From: JACJYC01 sp964558465
GTDB lineage: Bacteria; Bacteroidota; Bacteroidia; Chitinophagales; Saprospiraceae
Assembly: GCA_964558465.1 (NCBI GenBank)
Contig: CAZLEF010000014.1
Coordinates: 39,262 to 103,261 of the forward strand
DNA length: 64,000 bases
Direction: 5' to 3'
Of this stretch, positions 58,828-64,000 are shown in pieces; position 1 is the stretch's first letter, and each line of letters begins with the position of its first letter. Made by a program: the position numbers and the translations under genes. The notes under the pieces are model-generated. The model searched no databases. It was not told the origin of the DNA and worked only from the letters and a program-made list of their open reading frames with translations.

Positions 58828-59505
58828 GTTGGCAGTTGGCTGTTGGCAGTTTTTTCATCCGTTGTCAGTTGAAAATTCGTTTCCCAATTTACGAATGCTA
58901 AGACTGCCAACTGAATTCTTTCATCCATTAGTAGTTCAGGAGAATTTCTCAGCATTGTCCATCATACCGTTCAACATCCGGCCGATTTCTTCTGAATCAG
59001 CATTCCAGGAATCGTACTTTTCCCTGGAAATATAGTTTGATACTAATGCAAAATCAGTCCACACCTGAGTTTCAGTATTTTCCGAATCAGCGTCCGATAA
59101 TTTGCTGGTAAAATGTTTGGGATATCTTCTTTTTCGATAGGCCTCACCCAAACAGGAACAAACAGACCTGGATGAACTCCTTATTTGACTTGTGAGTTCA
59201 AATTTTTCTTCAGGCGGGAAATTTTTACTGGTTTCAAAAACATCCCTGGCTAATGCAAAGGCTTTTTGATAAACCTTTAAATCTCTGAAAGAGCCCATTT
59301 TTGCGCGTTTTAGGTTATTAAATATCGATTACTTCAAATCTCAATGTTCCGGGGATTCTTCGAATATCCGTCACCAAAACTGCCAATTATTTCAGTTTTC
59401 AGTCTACAGTCTTCAGTTGGCAGTCTTTGGATTCGTTAACCGGAGACGAATTATCATTTGACAACGGATGAAAGACTGCCAACTGCGGACTGTGAACTGC
59501 CAACT
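58828..59505. mobile_element. Hairpin-bounded element 3 carrying a four-helix-bundle gene
   Basis: Left arm 58828-58915, right arm 59411-59505. Two 15-nt stretches match inverted without mismatch: 58853-58867 (TTTCATCCGTTGTCA) with 59459-59473, and 58901-58915 (AGACTGCCAACTGAA) with 59412-59426, embedded in an 88-95 bp imperfect inverted repeat with GTTGGCAG units at its outer ends. One gene (58936-59298) lies inside, between the stops of the convergent ATP-grasp and AsmA genes. Confidence 0.75.
58936..59298 (-). CDS. Four-helix-bundle protein (S23 family), divergent copy
   Basis: 120 residues starting MGSFRDLKVYQKAFALARDVFE. Family features: FPPEEKFELTSQIRSSSRSVCSCLGEAYRKRR and SDADSENTETQVWTDFALVSNYISREKYD, which give the four amphipathic helices of the 23S rRNA intervening-sequence protein. 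It is clearly diverged from the copy at 19502 (only the core pattern is shared). As there, it is the only gene between the two arms of a hairpin-bounded unit, not inside rRNA. A role in element maintenance or RNA binding is inference only. Confidence 0.9.
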   Translation of the reverse strand: MGSFRDLKVYQKAFALARDVFETSKNFPPEEKFELTSQIRSSSRSVCSCLGEAYRKRRYPKHFTSKLSDADSENTETQVWTDFALVSNYISREKYDSWNADSEEIGRMLNGMMDNAEKFS

Positions 59506-59508
59506 AAA

Positions 59509-62109
59509 TCAATTCTCCCAAAGAAACTCATCGCTCACCGAGCTATTCTCCGGGATGTCCTTCCAATCCACAGGTTCTTCTACCATTTCGATCACGATGC
59601 GGAATTCCTTTTCGAGGGCTTCCTGGATGTCCCGTTTGCGCTTTTCGCTTTGTTCAAAATCCGATTTGACCCGTTTTTTGGAGGATTTCACGTTAAAATC
59701 GTCAGTTGTGCCGAGGATGGCGTAATGGAGGTTAAAAAATCCGCTTTTCCGGGCCTTCTGGGGTTTCAGGTTGGGATCGAAGCTTTTGAAACGGTTGGCC
59801 AGTACCTGTCCGGCGTTCACTTTGAGGTAATAGGCGATCTCCTGGTCGAAGGAATGTTCGCCGCTGACGGTCATGTTCATCGCATTGCTCTGGATGAACA
59901 TGACGGGGATGAAGATCCGGCGGTTCCGGACCTCAAAAAAGTTTTCCAGGTTGGTGAATTTGATGTGCTGGAGGTCCTTGATCTTGACAAAGGTGGAGAA
60001 GTTTTCCATCATTTTGAAATCCTTCAATTCGCCGTTTTTCACGCCGAAAGCGGACAAGATCCGGAGTTTGTCCATCTGGAAATTGCCTTCCTGGTCCCAG
60101 TAGGCGTAGATGGCGATCCGGGCGTCCAGTTGGCCGGCCAGGTTTTTATCGGTGAGGATCTCCTGGCCGAAGTTTTCGCTTTGCCGGAAAAATTCGACGA
60201 TGTCCACCTGTTTGCAGGTCAGCCTGGAACGCAGGTAGGGTTCGTCTTTGAAGTAGAGGGTCCCGTCCAGTTCAAATTCGCCGCCCATGGCCTGTGTTTT
60301 GCCCAGGATATTCATTTCCCCGTTGGCGAATTTCAGTTCGCCCGTAAAATCGCGCCCTTCGATCAGATTGTAATTGAACCGGTCGATGCGGGCATTGAAA
60401 TTGCCTTTGAGGAAATTGGTGATCTTTTCGCGTTGCTGGATCCGGTTGGCGGTCAGGGAATCGACGTTGATCTCCGCTTCGGCGGCTTCCGTGGCTTCGG
60501 CCTCATCCACGAGGGTGAGTTTGAGCAGGCGGTCGAGGTCCAATTCCTGCGAGCGCAGTTGGGCTTCAAACGTCAGTTCGGCGCCCTGGGAGTTGATGGA
60601 GTCGGCAAACAGCACGGGAATGAGGTTGTAGGCTTTGCCTTCGAAGAAGAGGTCGCTTCCGGCGCCTTCCAGTTCGAGTTGGGCGACGGACAGTTCGTTG
60701 CCCTGCAGGGCGAGTGTGCCCTGGTCGAAGGTGAGGGTTTCATCCTCGATGGTCAGGGAGGCGTCGTCCAGTTCGAGGGCGCCGCCGGCCTCTACCCGGT
60801 CCATGCGGTTGGTGCGGATCATGTCTTCGTAGCGGCCCTTCAGTTTCAGGTTTTTGACCTCGATCTCACCGCTGCCTTTTTGGATGCGCGGGTCGCCCAA
60901 AAAGCCGTACAACATACCGACCGGGGCTACGCCGTCCATTGAAAAATCGATCAACGGGTCGTCCAGATCGGTCATACTCAGCCGGAGTTCCAGCAATTCG
61001 CGGTTGAAATAGCCTTTAAAATCCTGGATTTCGAACTTGCTGGACCGGTTGCTTCGGAGGCGTCCGTTATCAAAAACGGCTTTGAACGAGACATCCTTGA
61101 GGGCGCCGTCCATTTTGGAGCTGGTGATCTGCCCGTCCTGCAGGTTGACATCCACTTTGATCTCCGGGTTTTCCCTTTCGTTGTACATGCCTTTGACGGA
61201 GGCTTTGACCTCAAAATCGCCGGTGCTTTCAAAACCGGCCATGGAAGCCAGGTATTCATCCGGCAGGAGTTGGATCATATCGGCCAGGCTGCTTTCGTCG
61301 CTGGTAAAGAACAGGTCGAAGAACAGGTCCTCTTTTTTGTTTTCGATATAGCCGTCGACAATAAAGGAATTGGACTCGATTTCCAGTTCGACTGCTTTGA
61401 ATTCGTATTTGCCGGTTTCCATATCCACCAGAATTTCCGCGTTGTAGGCCAGGGATTTGCCGGGCAGGAACCGTTTTTCGTCGAGGTCGACAAACCTGGA
61501 AACCAGGGAGGCGTCGCTTTTCAGGTCGAACCGGCTGCTGGAGAACTCGCCGGAGAACGAGGCGTTGACGTTTTCCGCCATGATCTCCTGGTTGGTTTGT
61601 TCATCCTGGTAGATCAGTTGCATATTCACCAGGCGGGCTTCGGCCAGGCTGATGACGGGGCCGCTGTCGCCGGCGTCCTGATCGTCTGGTTCGCCGGTTT
61701 CGGGGTCGCCGGATTCTTTGAAGATATCGTAATTGGCTTTGCCGTTTTTGTCCACTGCGATGGTGAGGGCCCCGTTGCTGACGACTACGGACTTGACCTT
61801 GATTTTGGAGCCCAGGAGACTGAACAGGCCCAGGCGGAACGAAACCGTTTCCGCTTCGAGCAGCACATCGTCGTTGGCGCCGGTGAGCAGCACGCCGTTC
61901 AGGTTGGCCGCCACGTTGGGAAAGGTGGAAATGACCGACATGTCCACGTTTTCCACCTCCAGTTGGGTGGTGAGTTGTTTGTTCACCTCCGCGATGATCC
62001 GTTCGCCGATATCATCGGCAAAAATGCTGGTGATGATCACAGCGATGAGCAGGAGGGCGGCAATCACAATGCCGGTGATGATCAGGAAACGCTTAAAAAA
62101 TTTTTTCAT
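59509..62109 (-). CDS. AsmA family outer-membrane-biogenesis protein
   Basis: 866 residues with one N-terminal transmembrane helix (about 7-32, FLIITGIVIAALLLIAVIITS), then a very long beta-rich region of the AsmA/DUF3971/DUF748 type. This matches the TamB/YhdP-like, bridge-forming lipid-transport superfamily. Visible family patterns: NKQLTTQLEVENVDMSVISTFPNVAANLNGVLL (AsmA start), repeated FDLKSDASLVS and DGTLYFKDEPYLRSRL-type strands, and the C-terminal ...MTVSGEHSFDQEIAYYLKVNAGQVLANRF. It probably helps lipid passage or outer-membrane protein balance. Its stop abuts element 3; copies of composite palindromes lie upstream. Confidence 0.85.
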   Translation of the reverse strand: MKKFFKRFLIITGIVIAALLLIAVIITSIFADDIGERIIAEVNKQLTTQLEVENVDMSVISTFPNVAANLNGVLLTGANDDVLLEAETVSFRLGLFSLLGSKIKVKSVVVSNGALTIAVDKNGKANYDIFKESGDPETGEPDDQDAGDSGPVISLAEARLVNMQLIYQDEQTNQEIMAENVNASFSGEFSSSRFDLKSDASLVSRFVDLDEKRFLPGKSLAYNAEILVDMETGKYEFKAVELEIESNSFIVDGYIENKKEDLFFDLFFTSDESSLADMIQLLPDEYLASMAGFESTGDFEVKASVKGMYNERENPEIKVDVNLQDGQITSSKMDGALKDVSFKAVFDNGRLRSNRSSKFEIQDFKGYFNRELLELRLSMTDLDDPLIDFSMDGVAPVGMLYGFLGDPRIQKGSGEIEVKNLKLKGRYEDMIRTNRMDRVEAGGALELDDASLTIEDETLTFDQGTLALQGNELSVAQLELEGAGSDLFFEGKAYNLIPVLFADSINSQGAELTFEAQLRSQELDLDRLLKLTLVDEAEATEAAEAEINVDSLTANRIQQREKITNFLKGNFNARIDRFNYNLIEGRDFTGELKFANGEMNILGKTQAMGGEFELDGTLYFKDEPYLRSRLTCKQVDIVEFFRQSENFGQEILTDKNLAGQLDARIAIYAYWDQEGNFQMDKLRILSAFGVKNGELKDFKMMENFSTFVKIKDLQHIKFTNLENFFEVRNRRIFIPVMFIQSNAMNMTVSGEHSFDQEIAYYLKVNAGQVLANRFKSFDPNLKPQKARKSGFFNLHYAILGTTDDFNVKSSKKRVKSDFEQSEKRKRDIQEALEKEFRIVIEMVEEPVDWKDIPENSSVSDEFLWEN

Positions 62110-62136
62110 GGGTGGTGGGTTGAAGCTGACGTTTTT

Positions 62137-62466
62137 AGTTGGCAGTTGGCAGCCACATTCGACTGCCTGCTTTTGTCTAACTCCTTTTAAGTTTTTGATA
62201 ACAAATCAAATATGAAACACAGTTTTTTTTCACCACATAAGAAACATAGAAAACATAAGTTAATCATTCCGGTTCGCCATTGGCGAACCGGAATGATTCT
62301 ATGTGATCTTATGTACCTTATGTGGTGGAAAAAATCAAGCAACTACAGGATGCGAAGCCATCCTGTTCACCACAAAGTATTTTGGGCAGTACAATAAAGT
62401 GTTATCAAGTTAGTCTTTCTTCATTCAGGGTATGCTTCGCATATCCGTCACCAACTGCTAACTGCC
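62137..62466. repeat. Composite palindromic element, copy B, with outer GTTGGCAG arms
   Basis: The centre 62264-62296 is the same perfect 15-bp stem as copy A with loop ATT instead of AAC. The second stem ACAGGATG-CGAAGC-CATCCTGT (62345-62366) differs from copy A by an A-T in place of G-C at the closing pair, a compensatory change. Outer GTTGGCAGTTGGCAG (62139-62153) and CAACTGCTAACTGCC (62452-62466) echo the arms of element 3. A further palindrome TATGCTTCGCATATCC at 62429-62444 also recurs near 59354 as ATTCTTCGAATATCC. Confidence 0.85.
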
Positions 62467-62480
62467 TTTACTAAACCGGC

Positions 62481-63665
62481 TTAAAGATAAGGGGATTTAG
62501 GGGATGGAAATTGTGTGGGGGCGGGTATTTTAAAATTCGCCGCGATCCGGCTTCCCGGGATTCGTTTGCCGGAAAACAGCATCGAAAAAGCGTGTACAAT
62601 GAGCCAGTCGCGAAGTTTCGATTTCCGGCGTGGCTCTCCCCCCGGCTCCCGGATGATTTTTTTTATCCAGGTCTGTATCGCATGCTGGGTCCTGTAGTCG
62701 CTGATCACCGGATGCCTCCACAGCCGGGCGACATAGGTTTCCGGGGCTCCCCCGGCGATTGCTTCCGCGCAAAGTTTTCCGGAGAGCACGGCCGGCAGGA
62801 TGCCCTCGCCGGTGAGCGGTTGGGCAAGGCCGAGCGCGTCGCCAACCAGGAACACATCGTTTGCCTGGCAGGCCGCAAGGTGTTTCGGATTGAACACAAC
62901 GTAGCCGTGGCCCTTCATCTTATCCAGCATAGGGCGGGATGAAGGCGGCAGGGTCCCTGCCATTGCGGGGTCTTCAAAGAAGGCCCGGGCCTTATTCCAG
63001 GCAGGTATGACTTCCCTCGCCACTTTTGTGCCGGTCCCGACATTCAGCCATTGCCCTTTGGGGACATTCCATGAATAGCCCTTCATATCATCGTGCAACA
63101 AGATCTCCGGTTCGCCATCCTTACCGGCGCGGCATGCGGCAATCTCCCCGAGGTCGCCTTCGAATTCCCGTTCCTGGGTTCCGCAGGGAAGGTTTTCCGG
63201 TTTCGGGAACAGAGTCCGGGCTACCGGGCAGTGGCTGCCGCCGGCGCCGATGAGGTATTTCGCCCGAAATTGACGGTCGATGACCCAGAACCCATCAGGG
63301 TCTCTTTCTATCTGGCTGACATGGTACCCCTCCATGATCTGCACATTGCTGCGGCCCAGGAGAAACGCATCAAATTCATACCGGCGAATAAAATAGCCGC
63401 CGGATTGAACGGTGTATTTGTTGCCCCGAAAATGGATGTGGACCGTGTTCCATTTCCATAACCCGCCCGGATATTCATTGGGTGAGATCCTGAGGATATC
63501 CCAGATTGGGGGCGACATCCAGCCGGCGCAAAGTTTGACGCGGGGAAAATGGGCCCTGTCCAGCAAAAGCGTATGTACGCCGGCGCCCGACAGAACGGAC
63601 GCACAGGTACTCCCCGCCGGGCCTCCGCCGACGATGATGGCATCGTATGTGGGGATGTTGGTCAT
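62481..63665 (-). CDS. FAD-dependent oxidoreductase, geranylgeranyl-reductase-like
   Basis: 394 residues. N-terminal Rossmann FAD site YDAIIVGGGPAGSTCASVL followed by HTLLLDRAHFPRVKLCAGWM, the pattern of geranylgeranyl reductase / flavin reductase-type proteins. The middle ...CGTQEREFEGDL and the second FAD motif NDVFLVGDALGLAQPLTGEGILPAVLSG complete the fold. It may reduce isoprenoid double bonds of lipids or quinones; this remains inference. Monocistronic, preceded by a cruciform-type palindrome and tRNA-Val on the same strand. Confidence 0.85.
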   Translation of the reverse strand: MTNIPTYDAIIVGGGPAGSTCASVLSGAGVHTLLLDRAHFPRVKLCAGWMSPPIWDILRISPNEYPGGLWKWNTVHIHFRGNKYTVQSGGYFIRRYEFDAFLLGRSNVQIMEGYHVSQIERDPDGFWVIDRQFRAKYLIGAGGSHCPVARTLFPKPENLPCGTQEREFEGDLGEIAACRAGKDGEPEILLHDDMKGYSWNVPKGQWLNVGTGTKVAREVIPAWNKARAFFEDPAMAGTLPPSSRPMLDKMKGHGYVVFNPKHLAACQANDVFLVGDALGLAQPLTGEGILPAVLSGKLCAEAIAGGAPETYVARLWRHPVISDYRTQHAIQTWIKKIIREPGGEPRRKSKLRDWLIVHAFSMLFSGKRIPGSRIAANFKIPAPTQFPSPKSPYL

Positions 63666-63825
63666 ATCAGATCACCGTAAAAACGCCGGGATGCCCGGGT
63701 TCATTTCTGTCAAAGGTGTGGATTATTTCAGAAAAATCAATGTGCGAAGGGAAATAAAAGCAGGTATGGCCTGAAAACGAAATCACTGCAAAGGTTTTTG
63801 GATTTGGTTGGAAATCGGAGGCCGT

Positions 63826-63949
63826 CACAACCTCGCAAAGGCCCGGCCTGTGGCCGGCTTTTGTGTTTTGTACCCGGCCTTCAAATGAATTTTCGGTCGG
63901 GTACAAAACACAAAAGGCCACCCGATGGGTGGCCCTTTGCGAGGTTGTG
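63826..63949. repeat. Large nested palindrome abutting tRNA-Val
   Basis: Outer arms CACAACCTCGCAAAGGC (63826-63842) and GCCCTTTGCGAGGTTGTG (63932-63949), inner arms GGCTTTTGTGTTTTGTACCCGG and CGGGTACAAAACACAAAAGG, with two sub-hairpins (CCGGCCTGTGGCCGG and GGCCACCCGATGGGTGGCC). About 124 bp, ending exactly at the tRNA 3' end. It could act as a bidirectional terminator. Confidence 0.85.
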
Positions 63950-64000
63950 GGCGATGTAGGATTCGAACCTACGACCCCCTGCTTGTAAGGCAGGTGCTCT
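63948..64000 (-). tRNA. tRNA-Val (anticodon TAC), 3' part
   Basis: Read on the minus strand from the window edge: GAGCACCTGCC-TTACAAG-GGCAG, giving anticodon TAC, then the T-arm GTAGGTTCGAATCCTAC and acceptor 3' strand ATCGCCC with discriminator A; no encoded CCA. The 5' half is outside the window. Confidence 0.93.

Overview
The window looks like chromosomal DNA of a Bacteroidota member, probably close to the Saprospiria / Lewinella-Haliscomenobacter group. Three observations support this. There is a 1.4-kilo-residue multi-PKD protein with a CHU_C-type (type IX secretion, type B) C-terminal sorting domain, and a type IX secretion plug protein. A TAnnTTTG -7 promoter box precedes many genes. 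Typical Bacteroidota families are present (DUF5916, DUF3127, a DUF4834-like protein, a two-gene mlaEF unit). Genus assignment is inference. Most of the window is ordinary housekeeping and surface-metabolism chromosome, not an obvious genomic island.

Layout. 0-9 kb: a nuclease tail, the giant PKD adhesin, two M43-like metalloprotease-fold proteins (one with a destroyed active site), an ECF sigma / anti-sigma pair and tRNA-Leu. 9-18 kb: mlaEF lipid transport, a phosphodiester glycosidase, a ZIP transporter, then sugar-related genes (Gfo/Idh/MocA, DUF1080, AGE epimerase) interrupted by a RhuM-Fic gene carrying an in-frame stop. 17-28 kb: an ABC exporter, a universal stress protein, tadA, a GH16 hydrolase, guaB, a methylpurine glycosylase, the type IX plug protein and a decayed stretch (GNAT fragment, antiporter with an internal deletion). 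28-45 kb: an acyltransferase, Fic, lysC divergent from an ACT-like protein, an alkylation-repair HEAT protein, pssA-purS-rsmI, a TMTC-like TPR membrane protein, a Crp/Fnr regulator with two small membrane proteins, recD2, and a frameshifted TIR-FISUMP gene. 45-64 kb: an AlkA-like glycosylase, a DUF5916 outer-membrane protein, an MltD-like lytic transglycosylase, a DUF3127 protein, an ArsC-fold protein, rsmG, an RluA-family synthase, an esterase, pepA, an ATP-grasp enzyme, a large AsmA protein, an FAD oxidoreductase and the edge of tRNA-Val.

The most unusual signal lies between the genes. At least a dozen intergenic spaces hold inverted repeats whose arms are built from short (about 7-12 bp) tandem units that differ from locus to locus, yet match, inverted, within a locus. 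Three of these hairpin-bounded units carry one small gene each: two four-helix-bundle proteins of the family known from 23S rRNA intervening sequences, and one GxxExxY protein. The exact arm matches are 24, 26 and 15+15 nt. Other units are empty, and two unlinked empty copies share a perfect 15-bp stem and a second stem with a compensatory base-pair change. I read these as a family of hairpin-terminated, possibly mobile or RNA-templated elements living mainly at 3' ends of genes. A second candidate novelty is a roughly 100-nt promoter-to-terminator unit with no credible ORF at 54761-54860, a likely small RNA.
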